A stretch of DNA of 14,108 bases from NCBI GenBank assembly GCA_036244855.1, contig BQKZ01005371.1:26640-40747 (forward strand), written 5' to 3'. The notes under the pieces are model-generated. The model was not told the origin of the DNA. It did no database searches and was given only the letters and a program-made list of their open reading frames with translations. This document shows positions 1-8,373 of the stretch, piece by piece (position 1 is the first letter of the stretch; each line of letters starts with the position of its first letter). A program made the position numbers and the translations under genes. Source of the DNA: Temnopleurus reevesii (Eukaryota > Echinodermata > Echinoidea > Temnopleuroida > Temnopleuridae).

Positions 1-43
1 GCTCAAAAAGCCCGGCCTGATTAGGGGAAATTTCTTTTAATAC

Positions 44-126
44 CTGCTGATCTATAATCTACTGCCTTTGCTAACTGCACTGCCTGGTTTCCCATAGCCT
101 CTCTTGTGGCCTCATCTAAGAAAGTA
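44..126 (-). CDS. PCCA: PCCA exon w7 (83 nt, phase 2 to 1), ATP-grasp domain
   Basis: The first base completes a serine codon. The exon then encodes TFLDEATREAMGNQAVQLAK followed by AVDYRSA and the first base of a glycine codon. This matches the PCCA segment between the EEAPS loop and the GTVEFL strand. The acceptor is CTCCTTTCAG and the donor, GTATTA (38-43), departs from the GTRAGT consensus. The expected next exon (starting TVEFL in the family) is not inside the remaining 43 bases, so the gene continues beyond the left edge. Confidence 0.92.
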
Positions 127-595
127 CTGAAAGGAGAAAGAAATAAAATTGGAAATAAATTGTCTATTTCTATGCACAATCATAATAAAGCTACAAATAT
201 TTTTTTTAGGCGCATTTCTCATTTAATCCTGACTATACATGCTTTATCAATGATTTAGTTTTTTATTTTACATACATGTATTACCAGTTACTTATGATTT
301 GAAAGTAATAAAAGAATAATGAATTGTTAAATTGGGGGCTTTTGAGGAGCCATTAAAATCTTGCTAAATGTTAGTTGGACGAGAACAGTTTTTTTACAAC
401 TATTTCATTAATTCATTAAAACTCTGTATCTTTTTAAGAAGATAAGCATTTTGAAGAATGACAAATGAACAAAAATAGTAATAAAAAATAGGTGATTTTT
501 ATAGAGTTCAGGTCTGACAATTTTCAGAGGGTCTGTTGGTGAAGGGCAAGTAAATATGTTTTGGGGGGAGGGGCCTAATAAAGGACGAGCCTTAC
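127..595 (-). other. PCCA: PCCA intron between exons w6 and w7
   Basis: A 469-nt AT-rich intron with several T and A homopolymer runs. I see no gene, transposon or strong inverted repeat in it. Confidence 0.8.
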
Positions 596-690
596 CTGGG
601 AGCTTCTTCTACAACTTTTTGGTTTCTTCTTTGGATAGAGCATTCCCTTTCATTGAGATAGATTGTGTTGCCATGGGAATCAGCTAATAC
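596..690 (-). CDS. PCCA: PCCA exon w6 (95 nt, phase 0 to 2), ERECSIQRR catalytic loop
   Basis: The exon encodes 31 residues, [20 protein letters not shown] then [11 protein letters not shown], plus two bases of a serine codon. [18 protein letters not shown] is the most conserved stretch of biotin carboxylases. The lysine in NQKV corresponds to Lys238 of E. coli biotin carboxylase, which contributes to the bicarbonate/carboxyphosphate site (family knowledge). The acceptor is TATCTTCTTGTAG and the donor is GTAAGG (590-595). The exon is too short for ordinary ORF detection and was recognised from its protein motif. Confidence 0.95.
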
Positions 691-1257
691 CTACAAGAAG
701 ATATTAAAAATCACAGGGTAAAAAAAAATCAGTGATTTTGAGATGTTACAAATTTAAGAAGGAAAACGGCTAAAAACAATAAAAATTATACCATTCAAAA
801 TCTTTCCAAAGAAAGAACCTTCATCACAACATCATGCATCCTAAATTGGCTAAAATTCCTTAATTTCACCCCTATCTTTATTTGAAGTAAAAATACTGAA
901 TTATCACATTCTGTCTGCAGTGCCAATTTCAAGTTGAATTCAACTGCTCTCTATGAAAATGATTGAGATCAAGAGAATTTTAGTTTTTACAAATGTTATT
1001 ATTCACGACTGGGACAGTCCTTTTACAGTTTGAATTGCATCATATGCTACAGAGAGAGAAGAAAGAAAGAAAGACTGATAAATGAATAACGGGTAAGAAA
1101 TGAGGGAGAATGTAAATTGAGTAATTACAGTTTAACATGAACACTGATTAAATAAACTTGATGTGGCCCAAATTTCTCTGATCCCGCCAAGCACCTCGTT
1201 ATAACAAGGTTCCATATTTTGGAACTTATTCTTGGATTTCTAAAAATGTTTACTTAC
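691..1257 (-). other. PCCA: PCCA intron between exons w5 and w6
   Basis: A 567-nt AT-rich intron. The only local structure is a short AGAGAGAGAAGAAAGAAAG purine run near 1051-1073. No gene or mobile element is seen. Confidence 0.8.
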
Positions 1258-1360
1258 TTGTATTTCTATATGCCTAGGGTTATCTATAAACTTCTCAACC
1301 AGTAACCTATCGTCTCCAAAACTGGCAGCAGCTTCTTGGGATGAGAGTCGGAACCCCTCC
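1258..1360 (-). CDS. PCCA: PCCA exon w5 (103 nt, phase 2 to 0), ATP-grasp domain
   Basis: After one base that completes an arginine codon, the exon encodes 34 residues: [20 protein letters not shown], then [21 protein letters not shown] contains the histidine equivalent to His209 of E. coli biotin carboxylase, a nucleotide-contacting residue (family knowledge). The acceptor is TTTTTCTTACAG and the donor is a strong GTAAGT (1252-1257). Phases on both sides fit exons w4 and w6. The longer minus-strand ORF at 1284-1484 is in a different frame and is a shadow of this exon. Confidence 0.95.
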
Positions 1361-1449
1361 CTGTAAGAAAAAGCAAAAATAGATTAGAACCTTGAGTAGG
1401 GCTATAAAAAATTGTTTGGTTATAAATTGAGTATAGGAATAATAACTCC

Positions 1450-1969
1450 TTACTCATCCTCCTCCCCATCCCATCTTCCGCCATCTACTTCATTCTCCTC
1501 CCAAGCCCTTCCCTCCTCCATTGTCCCTCCCTTCATCCTCCTCTTCCTTTTCCTCCACCCTTCTCCCCCCCCCTTCCTCCTCCCTTTTCCCCTCCCCATC
1601 CTCCACCTCCTACATCCATATTCCCCACCCTCCAATCATCTCTCTCCATCCTCCTCTTCCTTCTCCTCCTTGCCTCTCTCCCTCTTCCTCCTCCCCCTCC
1701 TGCCTCCTCCTTCTGCTCCTCTCGCTCTCCATCCTCCTCGTCCTCCTCCTCATCGCCTTCCTCCTTCCTCTTATTCCCTTCTCTTGCCTTCACCTCCTCC
1801 CCTGCACCTTTCTCCTCCTCTTCCCTCCTCATCCCTTCCCCTCCCTCATCACTCCCACTCCTCCTCCTTCCTCCTTCCTCCTCCTCCTCCTTCCTCCTTC
1901 CTCCTTCCTCCTTCCTCCTTCCTCCTTCCTCCTTCCCCCTTCCCCCTTCCCCCTTCACCCTCCTCTTAC
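1450..1969 (+). repeat. About 500-bp pyrimidine tract (CCT/CTT/CCTTCC-rich) inside the w4-w5 intron
   Basis: On the plus strand this stretch is almost pure C and T with scattered A. It is irregular CCTCC/CTTCC in the left part and regular from about 1862, with CCTCCTTCCTCC units and then three CCCCCTT units. On the transcript strand it is polypurine and starts right after the exon w4 donor. The long open frames here on both strands (for example 1412-2047 plus and 1533-1985 minus) are serine/proline/leucine-rich or arginine/glutamate/glycine-rich translations of a low-complexity tract with no stop trinucleotides, not genes. Such tracts can form H-DNA triplexes. Confidence 0.9.
1935..1960 (-). 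other. G-quadruplex-type motif next to the exon w4 splice donor
   Basis: On the minus (transcript) strand this reads as four G-runs of 3, 5, 5 and 5 bases separated by loops of 4, 2 and 2 bases. It begins nine bases downstream of the GTAAGA donor. It fits the usual four-run G4 pattern, and G-runs near donors are known intronic splicing enhancers. Whether it folds is not shown. Confidence 0.6.
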
Positions 1970-2048
1970 CTTGTTTCATCATCATTCCATGCTATCCTCA
2001 TTCCCTTTCCTCCTCCACCGGCTGATGCTTTCAACATAACAGGGTAAC
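1970..2048 (-). CDS. PCCA: PCCA exon w4 (79 nt, phase 1 to 2), ATP-grasp glycine-rich loop
   Basis: The exon completes a glycine codon and then encodes [20 protein letters not shown] followed by NDDETR, with two bases of the arginine codon before the donor GTAAGA (1964-1969). The acceptor is TTTTTATCAG. In the family, the [12 protein letters not shown] segment contains the nucleotide-binding glycine-rich loop of the ATP-grasp fold. Its first lysine is equivalent to Lys159 of E. coli biotin carboxylase. The exon is flanked by remarkable sequence: nine bases after the donor the intron enters a G-rich, purine-only tract of about 500 bp. The coding stretch GGTGGAGGAGGAAAGGGAATG is itself purine-rich and merges compositionally with it. 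This could make spurious ORFs, but the residues match PCCA exactly where expected. Confidence 0.95.
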
Positions 2049-2470
2049 CTGATAAAAAAAAATAGCAAACATTCACAGGGGGTGAATCCAGAATTTGTCA
2101 AAGGGTAGAAATAAATATATTCCCATTTACAAGTCTAAGTCTAAAAATTCTGAATGGTGTGAAGTGAATGGGGCCAATTCTAAAATGTGAGAAGTGCCAA
2201 CTTTTCTGGAACATGCACACGAAATAGAAATTAAAATGTCAATGACCAAACAGTTGGCTCATATTAGCTCAACACCGACCATTGTTGAGCTATGACTCAA
2301 CTTAGCTTTATGGTTACATTTTAATCTATCAACACTACAAAACAGACTCTTGAAGTTGATATTGCTATAAAACCCCCTTAACATTGGATACGACCCAATG
2401 ATATGTCATTCCATTGTTATTAGGTTTATAGTAATAAACGGTAAGCAAAATATTTTAGCCTCCATTGTAC
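2049..2470 (-). other. PCCA: PCCA intron between exons w3 and w4, with a perfect stem-loop
   Basis: A 422-nt intron. At 2265-2292 the sequence TAGCTCAACA is followed after 8 nt by its exact reverse complement TGTTGAGCTA, giving a 10-bp hairpin. Otherwise it is AT-rich with no gene or transposon recognised. Confidence 0.75.
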
Positions 2471-2639
2471 CTATATCATTCGCCACCTCTACGGCCTGTT
2501 CAGGTGTTTCTACGACTCCGTCGAACCCGGGAATGATGTTGACCTTTGCATCTTTGGCCAGAAGTTTGCTTTCGATCTTATCCCCCATAGCTTGGATAGC
2601 ACGGCTGCCTGGCCCAATGAAGGCTATCCCCGCATCAGC
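2471..2639 (-). CDS. PCCA: PCCA exon w3 (169 nt, phase 0 to 1), end of the N-terminal domain and MGDK segment
   Basis: The exon encodes 56 residues plus one base. It starts [20 protein letters not shown], continues through [12 protein letters not shown] and IPGFDGVVE, and ends VANDI with the first base of a glycine codon. The lysine of MGDK corresponds to the ATP-contacting Lys116 of E. coli biotin carboxylase (family knowledge). The acceptor is TTTTCTCCATCTCCTCAG, preceded by a long CTC repeat. The donor, GTACAA, is weaker than the others in this gene. The 5' 66 nt of this exon, with its acceptor and upstream intron, is repeated at 2807-2874, 3032-3086 and partly 3225-3248. Only this copy continues into the full exon and ends at a donor in the right phase, so it is the functional one. 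Confidence 0.95.
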
Positions 2640-2666
2640 CTGAGGAGATGGAGAAAAGAAGAAATG

Positions 2667-2711
2667 GAGGAGGAGGAGGAGGAGGAGGAGGAGGAGGAGG
2701 AGAAGGAGAAA
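2667..2711 (+). repeat. (GGA)n microsatellite, array copy 1
   Basis: About a dozen uninterrupted GGA/GAG units sit immediately upstream of the real exon w3 acceptor, as CTC repeats on the transcript strand. It forms the distal polypyrimidine tract and a likely site of slippage or unequal crossover. Confidence 0.9.
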
Positions 2712-2806
2712 AAGAAGCAGAGGATGATTTCATTTCAATTGTATATAACATATAAAAAACTTTTCTACATTTTTATTATACTATGTTTGCACATAAAACA
2801 AGACTT

Positions 2807-2874
2807 GATCTTATCCCAACATAACTTGGATCGCACGGCTGCCTGGCGCCAATGAAGGCTATCCCCGCATCAGC
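2807..2874 (-). pseudogene. Decoy copy 2 of the exon w3 5' end (frameshifted pseudo-exon)
   Basis: Read from the acceptor at 2875-2876, this copy begins ADAGIAFIG like exon w3. It then shifts frame through a one-base insertion and continues into intron sequence to a TAA about 33 codons on. Homology to exon w3 ends at the GATAAGATC segment, and no strong donor follows. It is a duplication by-product. If its acceptor were used, the message would be truncated and probably degraded. Confidence 0.85.
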
Positions 2875-2900
2875 CTGAGGAGATGGAGAAAAGAAGATAT

Positions 2901-2945
2901 AGAGGAGGAGGAGGAGGAGGAGGAGGAGGAGGAGGAGAAGGAGGA
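2901..2945 (+). repeat. (GGA)n microsatellite, array copy 2
   Basis: A second GGA/GAG run of about the same length at the same place in the duplicated unit, upstream of the decoy acceptor at 2875-2876. Confidence 0.9.
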
Positions 2946-3031
2946 ACAGGAGAAAAAGATGAATTCATTTCAATTGTATATAACATATAAAAAAACTTTT
3001 TCTACAATTTTATTATACTATGTTTGCACAT

Positions 3032-3086
3032 ATTGGATAGCGCGGCTGCCAAGTATTTTTACTTTAAAGGCTATCCACGCATCAGC
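3032..3086 (-). pseudogene. Decoy copy 3 of the exon w3 5' end (diverged pseudo-exon)
   Basis: Read from the acceptor TTTGCAG (3087 onward), this copy gives ADAWIAF, then a replaced segment, then GSRAIQ in the original frame, and meets TAG after about 23 codons. It keeps recognisable exon w3 ends around a short substituted middle, showing an older duplication than copy 2. Confidence 0.8.
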
Positions 3087-3740
3087 CTGCAAAGATGGAA
3101 AAACCATGAAGAGGAGAAGGAGGAGGAGAAGAAAGAGATGTTTTCAATCTAACAACTTTTATACTTTTATTAATTATATTATACATGTACATGTATATGT
3201 ATATGGACACATTAAAAAAACTCTGTCTTGTCCCACATAGCTTGGATCAAAGAGGAGCATGGAGGAAAAGGAAGCGAAAGAGGAAGAGGATGAAGAAGAA
3301 TGAATGGGTTAAAAGCAGAAGAAAAAAAAAGAAAATGCGATGGAGGTAGAGAAGGAGAAAGAAAGATTAATCAATGGAAAAATTAAAGGAAAAGGAAAGA
3401 GCGATGATTAGGAGGAGAGAAGGAAGAGGAGGGAAGGGGGATGTCAAGGGGAGGATGATGAGATGAAGTAGAAGAAAAGAAGAGATGGGCACATACAGAT
3501 AAATAAGAGAAAAATGAAAAAAAAATGAAGGATGGAGGGGAAAAAAGAAGGACAAATAATAGGAAATATAACAGAGAGGGGAGGATGGAAGTAAAATGAC
3601 AAAATTTTAGGTGAGGTGTTACAGGAGATCACACATGAGTTAGCAGAGGGAGGGATCGAGGGAGGGTTGGAAGAAGGAGGGTGGAAGGAAAAGAAAAAGA
3701 AGAAGGGAAGGAAAAGGGGGAAGAGGAGGAAGAAGAAGAA
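3087..3740 (+). repeat. Purine-rich (GGA/GAA) low-complexity stretch
   Basis: The plus strand is dominated by GAGGAGAAGG, GAAAAAGAAG and similar runs, interrupted by an AT segment at about 3139-3240 with ACATGTACATGTATATG palindromes. On the transcript strand this is a pyrimidine-rich region upstream of exon w3. Open frames here (for example 3444-3809 minus and 3616-3837 plus) are low-complexity phenylalanine/serine/proline or lysine/glycine/glutamate translations without domain character. Confidence 0.85.
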
Positions 3741-3840
3741 TGATATATGCTCCCATTTCAATAATACATTATGCAAACCACCTTCTACTTCTGTATCGTG
3801 CTTGTACAATTATAAGAAAGTAATATTTCAAAACTAAAAT

Positions 3841-5387
3841 ATCTAAGATGCGAGAACGATCATGAAACAGCACATTCAATACACCAAGATTTTCTAAATG
3901 ACACCGGAAGAGAGAGTGGGCTTTGACATCTTTCATTTTATTAATCACTTCCTCTTTTCATCCTTGCGTGCAATTTTCAAAAGTCAATGAAGAAATTCCT
4001 AGAACCCAACTACCAGTATCTTGGGCGTTCCCAAGCCATGATTCTTACATACGTTAAAAAAACATTAAAAACTACCTAATTTTCAAAACCGATTTCAAAC
4101 ACTCTGTAAACATCCGCTGATGAAAATATTGACTTCCTATCAACTTTCCTAGTAAATAAAAATTATTTCTTTCTCAGAAACCTCTCATTAATATCATGAA
4201 AATCAAAGGCAATATATAAAACAAAAGAGTGACATACTGGTACAGCAAGGTACACTGTAGTATATAAATATAGTTCTTTCAAGTTCAGGTGAACGTTATA
4301 GAGTGCATGGCACTTTTGGAACTTTCCTGTTGTACCAGTAAAATAATATCAACAATGTAATGAAATCTACCAATGAAATCCAGTTCTCAATTCAGGGACA
4401 TAACTGACCTTCCAAACCGGTTTTCTATACAAGTTCAGTGGTAGCCACTTTGAAAATAGGTTTTGAACTTGGTCATAGACTAACTTGGTCTAGCACCGCA
4501 GACACCTGGTCTAGCACCGCAGACTTCTGGTTACTGCTTATTCCAACAGAAACATTCCACTTCCTCATAAAAAATCATGCCACACCATGAGGAAGTAGAC
4601 TACTTCTTAATCATGAGTTTGTAAAAAAGAATATGTGCACTTTATATGGACATGCCATCGAAACAACCTTTCTTTGAACTCTCAGTAAACCACTTGGAGT
4701 ACTTATATAATCAAAACTAACATTATTTGATCAAACTACAGGCTGATGGCTCAGTTTTATCAAGAGATATTTAGCAAATAGAGAGGGGCTAAATAACTGG
4801 AAATAAGTGGAAATTGTTTTAAAGCCGTTCCTTCGCAATTCCAATTAATACATCATTTATTTGAAATAGTGTGGAAAAGTTCCTGTTTTGTGTGATAACA
4901 ATGAGAGAATATCAATTTGCAAGAACTTCAGCTATTCATAAAATTTGTTTAGAATTTGTAGTTGTTTTATACAAATTTAGTTGATCTGTTAGTCTTTGTC
5001 AGGTTTTATTTTCCAAATGGTAAGAAATGTTTTCTTCTGCAGAACCCAACTTTCCAGAAATATATGGAATGCTTTGTAGGTTTGCTGTAAAGAAAAAAAT
5101 AGATTGAAATTGTGTTTTCCACAAAATGAAGGATGCATTTTTTTTTCAAATATACAATTTACCCAATCTTAGGCAAGAAACATATAATATCAATATTCCT
5201 TATTTTAATCAAGGAATTACGTTAGTTGAAAAGAATTGAATAGCTGAAATTCTACTAAATGTTGCATGGATCTACATTGTAACTTGATAATCAAGACAAA
5301 ATACACATTTGGAATAAGACTCTTTGGAAATTTTACCAGTACTTATCTTTCATAATATGTGGTGTTTTGTCTACAAATCTCAATACA
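3841..5387. other. AT-rich intron stretch with minor repeats only
   Basis: This is part of the 8.6-kb w2-w3 intron. It contains an inverted pair around 4235-4250 and 4326-4340 (TACTGGTACAGCAAGG-like), two copies of TGGTCTAGCACCGCAGAC at 4486-4503 and 4507-4524, and a perfect 10-bp inverted repeat ACTTCCTCAT/ATGAGGAAGT at 4559-4568 and 4587-4596. No coding sequence or recognisable transposon protein is seen. Confidence 0.7.
4486..4524 (+). repeat. Two-copy 18-bp tandem repeat, period 21
   Basis: TGGTCTAGCACCGCAGAC occurs twice without mismatch, separated by ACC and followed by TTCTGG. It is a local duplication of unknown role. Confidence 0.9.
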
Positions 5388-5562
5388 GGATGGCATTTCA
5401 TGAAGCCTCTCACCAACGACAAGTAGTCAGTGATGAATAATCAAATGAAATGCTCGATTTTTATTGGATAAAAAGCACTATCACTGACTGTTACTATTTT
5501 AATGGTAACTGTTTAAAAATGACTGCTTGTTGCTGGCGACAAGCTTCATGACACACCCTCCA
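5388..5562. mobile_element. MITE-like element with about 34-bp imperfect terminal inverted repeats
   Basis: The left arm at 5396-5429 (starting TTTCATGAAGCCTCTCACC) matches the reverse complement of 5520-5553 (TGTCATGAAGCTTGTCGCC) at roughly three quarters of positions. Inside is a second, perfect 10-bp inverted pair, AGTCAGTGAT at 5425-5434 and its complement at 5480-5489. Small size, inverted ends and no coding capacity fit a non-autonomous DNA transposon. The flanks CAGGATGG and CAGGTGG could be remains of a target duplication, but this is weak, so the exact ends and superfamily are uncertain. Confidence 0.65.
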
Positions 5563-6716
5563 GGTGGCTCTTGCTCAATCTGTGCTCCACAGTACACAGG
5601 GAAGTTGAACTTCCAATTTTGGTGAGACACTCTGTGTCCAATAGAGTACTGATAAACCGGAACTTCCTATCAATTTTTACATCAAACACAGCTGACCTTA
5701 CCTCGAGTACTTGCTGGAAAAAAGGAAAAGGCCCTCGAGGAATGGAAACCAAAACCAATAATTAAACCCATCACTTCCTTGTATTGTTGACCATAAACCA
5801 GGGGTAAATGATCAGACAAATATAAACCACTCAAGCCTTTTTTATAATTACTTTTTTGCAGGAAGTATCGAAGTGATCATAGATTTATTGTATAAAACAA
5901 TTATCATAAGGCTGAAAATGGAATAGATATTAATCTATATTAAAACAAGAAAAACAATGCAAATGAACTTGTGACCTTTACAAAAAAAAATCATAACCAT
6001 CGTTTCCTGCATCCCATCTCACTCTCTCTCTCTCTCTCTTTAATACTTTTGAATTTCTTTTTGTCTCGATCTCTACTGAGTGCCAAGTTTAGGCCAACCT
6101 ATATTTGTTCAGGTGGTGTAAACGTGGTCTATGTCAACACCACACTTGACTTGGTCCTGTGATACTCCTATAGAAGGAAGTTCAGATCTACAAAGCCCAC
6201 AAAAATATTTGGTTGCCCCCTAGGCCCCAACAGCTAGCCTGAACTTTTTTCACTACACCCAATTAAAAAATAAAATAACAGCAAATTCATCAACAAATGT
6301 GCAAAATGCAACCTGAAAACTTAGGCTTTTCACCCATGCTATTTTTTCTCATGAATTGTGTTTAACGAAAAAATTCTTTGTCAACCAATTAATTTTTTCT
6401 TGGTCCGAATAAACTGAAACATTTTCTTTTCCATACCACCAGATCTCTGCATCTAAACTTACACCTACAGTCAAGATATCAGCAGATGGTGATAAGGACC
6501 ACTACAGATAATTGGCACGCACTTCCGTAATTCAACCGAGGTTCCTAAAATCTGAGTGCTATCTTGTTTCACACATGTGACATGAGGGCAAGATAAACTG
6601 CAGGTATGATCTGTATAGTAGCAATGCCAATGAAGAGGCAGGAGAGAACAATAACTAGTCTAATTGTCAAAAATATTTCCGGTGGATTATGCTATGACCG
6701 GGCTTGACTTCTAGAT
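5563..6716. other. Intron stretch with a (CT)n microsatellite, otherwise featureless
   Basis: A pure CT run of nine units lies at 6022-6039. A short inverted pair GTGGTGT/ACACCAC occurs near 6115-6145. The open frames at 5546-5758 minus, 5571-5765 plus and 5971-6162 plus carry no recognisable domain, and the third is partly a translation of the CT repeat. Confidence 0.65.
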
Positions 6717-6886
6717 GGGTGTTGTTCAAAAGTTGCAATTGATTGCAAGTTGCAGTTGATCGGAACGCGCAAATCAAAATCATTGTTTCATGCGCATCTT
6801 GTTAGAAGCGCATATCATGCACGAACAAAAATATGCATCACCATTTGCAAGTGATTTGCAATCAAATGCAACTTTTGAACATACCT
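6717..6886 (+). mobile_element. MITE-like element, family M, copy 1
   Basis: The left end GTTGTTCAAAAGTTGCAATT and the reverse complement of the right end, TATGTTCAAAAGTTGCATTT, form inverted repeats of about 28 bp that continue into GATTGCAA. The centre (GTTGCAGTTGATCGGAA, then AAATCAAAATCAT, then GCGCATCTTGTTAGAA) is matched by the inverted copy at 9605-9789. Two homologous copies in one window plus inverted ends indicate a dispersed non-autonomous DNA transposon. The ends may extend several bases further, since the flanking sequences also look related to each other. Confidence 0.75.
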
Positions 6887-6980
6887 ATCATCCTTCAGAC
6901 TTCGCCCTCAGGATGATAGCCTCTCCGTGACTTCGGGAATGCTAGTTCCCACTGCACCATCTGGCGGCCGGGGATAATCG
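6885..6980. other. GC-richer patch with a perfect 10-bp stem-loop
   Basis: CTATCATCCT at 6885-6894 is followed after 15 nt by AGGATGATAG at 6910-6919, and then GGGAATGCTAGTTCCC forms a small palindrome. The following ACCATCTGGCGGCCGGGG is far more GC-rich than its surroundings. It may be the edge of an older repeat into which family M copy 1 inserted. Its identity is unknown. Confidence 0.5.
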
Positions 6981-7029
6981 TTTACTAAATACTACAATAT
7001 TGTCAAATTATTTTCTTTCATACTACTCT

Positions 7030-7133
7030 GCTGAACAAAAATCTTGAATGAATGAATAAATTATAAATAAATAAAAAAGAATAAATGAATAAATGACTAA
7101 ATAAATAGCTCAGTAAATAAAGACATGAATAAC
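7030..7133 (+). repeat. AT-rich simple repeat (AATA/GAAT units)
   Basis: An irregular run of ATAAATAA, GAATAAATGAATAAAT and AATAAATAG units, a decayed tetranucleotide microsatellite. Confidence 0.85.
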
Positions 7134-7299
7134 CAAATTCTAGCTTTAACTTTTGTTTTAAAATGTAGGGTGTTTGCCCAATATTATGTTACCAAAAAAA
7201 AATCTTAAAATTGTATGACCTACAAATTCCTGTAAAATATCAAGAAATGATGCATCTGTTACTTGTTAAAATGGGCTTGACATATTTCATATGAGAATT

Positions 7300-7545
7300 G
7301 TCTTCATACCGAAAGTTTGCAAATCCTACCCATGGTGTCAATTTCCTTCCGCAAGAAATTCATCCACGTTGTGCTGCACTCAACCCAGGTGAGGTGAATG
7401 GGTACCTGGCAGGAATATATATTCTTTGAAATGGCAAGTGCGCCGTGAATGGCTGCCGGGCTAAAGCCAGGGTAATAATAATGTAAAGTGCCTTGAGCAC
7501 TCAGCAGAGTGGATATGTGCGCTATATAAATTATATCTATTCTAA
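7300..7545 (+). mobile_element. tRNA-derived SINE, copy 1
   Basis: The element starts near a degraded Pol III B box (GTTTGCAAATCC). Its body shares AAGAAATTCATCCACGTTGT-type sequence and CTGCACTCAACCCAGGTGAG with the copy at 11074-11208. After the body comes TAATAATAATG, a segment with GCCTTGAGCACT, and the tail ATATGTGCGCTATATAAATT. That tail matches the 3' end of the LINE at 9822-11054 (ATATGCGCTATATAAGC). A SINE sharing its partner LINE tail is a known arrangement. The A-box part of the head is not recognisable, so this copy is probably 5'-truncated. Confidence 0.8.
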
Positions 7546-8373
7546 AAATGAAAACAACATATCCACATTACCATGTACAGAAAAATAAAGATTAAAGACC
7601 AATTACTACAAGCGAGACAAGAAATAATTATTTGAAAAAAAACTGCACACCTACGCCATTGAAAAGTATCAGACTTATAAATAACACAATTAGCACATAG
7701 GACAAATATACCACAGTTCTCACTTCTACAAGTGTAGCTAGCATGGAGCCAAAAAGGACATACTACTTCATCAAGTACCTCTGATGAACCATTGTCAGAT
7801 GGAATTTAATCACTACAAGATATATGAGTGAGTGATATAGTACCAGGATAATGCTCCGAAGGGTCCTCGAGGTTTGCGTTTCAATGACACACTTCCAATC
7901 TTAAAAGTATAGTGAATGGTTCAAGTTGGAAACGAGAATGATTTAGAAGGTTATGCATAAGTACACTAATATGCTGTAAATAAATTGCATAAAGGTAAGC
8001 CATTAATAGACCTCTTTCGTAATGTACTAAGATTTATTCCAGTCTGCTCCAAGACGAACTACATTCAGCTGCAAAAAAAATAATAAATAAATAATGGGAG
8101 TACAATAGTCAAAATGTTACTTGCATACATTAACGTTGCTAAGTTGAACAAACATTGTAGCTTGACCAACCTAGCAACAACCACTGCATGCTACAGTGTA
8201 TCTACGTTCCTTCTATTGAACCATGGTTATTTGATATCAATGGAACGATTAGTTTGTCAAATGTTGTGCGTTGAGACAGAGAACAGTGCATAAAATTTGA
8301 AAACATTTAAAAAGTGGTCTACTGAAGAGAACTGAGCGTCTATTAATATGCAAACGTAGAACGTAGGTAGAAT
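7546..8373. other. Intron stretch without gene; one short inverted repeat
   Basis: The sequence is AT-rich. GTTGCTAAGTTG at 8135-8146 pairs with CCAACCTAGCAAC at 8166-8178 around a 19-20 nt loop. No coding sequence or transposon end is recognised. Confidence 0.6.

Larger units (their letters stand above)
2574..3250 (-). repeat. Tandem array of duplicated exon w3 5' ends with their splice acceptors
   Basis: The unit is the first ~66 nt of exon w3, its acceptor, a GGA-repeat tract and a piece of intron (GATGAATTCATTTCAATTG through TATACTATGTTTGCACAT). Exon-like parts lie at 2574-2639 (the real exon), 2807-2874, 3032-3086 and a stub at 3225-3248, so the period is about 235 bp and then 212 bp. 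The intron pieces at 2723-2796 and 2958-3031 are nearly identical, so the first duplication looks recent. The third and fourth copies are more eroded. Copy 2 keeps the full CTCCATCTCCTCAG acceptor, and copy 3 has CCATCTTTGCAG. Copy 2 has one extra base (GGCGCC against GGGCC) that shifts the frame. Confidence 0.9.

Noticed and set aside
1412..2047. Long open frames on both strands over the pyrimidine tract (211, 172 and 150 codons)
   Set aside because: They are translations of CCT/CTT repeats with no stop trinucleotides, lack any domain, and overlap a verified exon in another frame.
2406..2588. Minus-strand ORF starting at an internal methionine of exon w3
   Set aside because: The ATG is inside the PCCA exon and the ORF runs through the donor into intron. 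It is part of PCCA, not a separate small gene.
2398..2643. Plus-strand ORF of 81 codons
   Set aside because: It is the antisense shadow of exon w3.
3367..3837. Open frames of 62 to 121 codons in the purine-rich stretch
   Set aside because: Low-complexity phenylalanine/serine/proline or lysine/glutamate translations of GGA/GAA sequence, with no domain.
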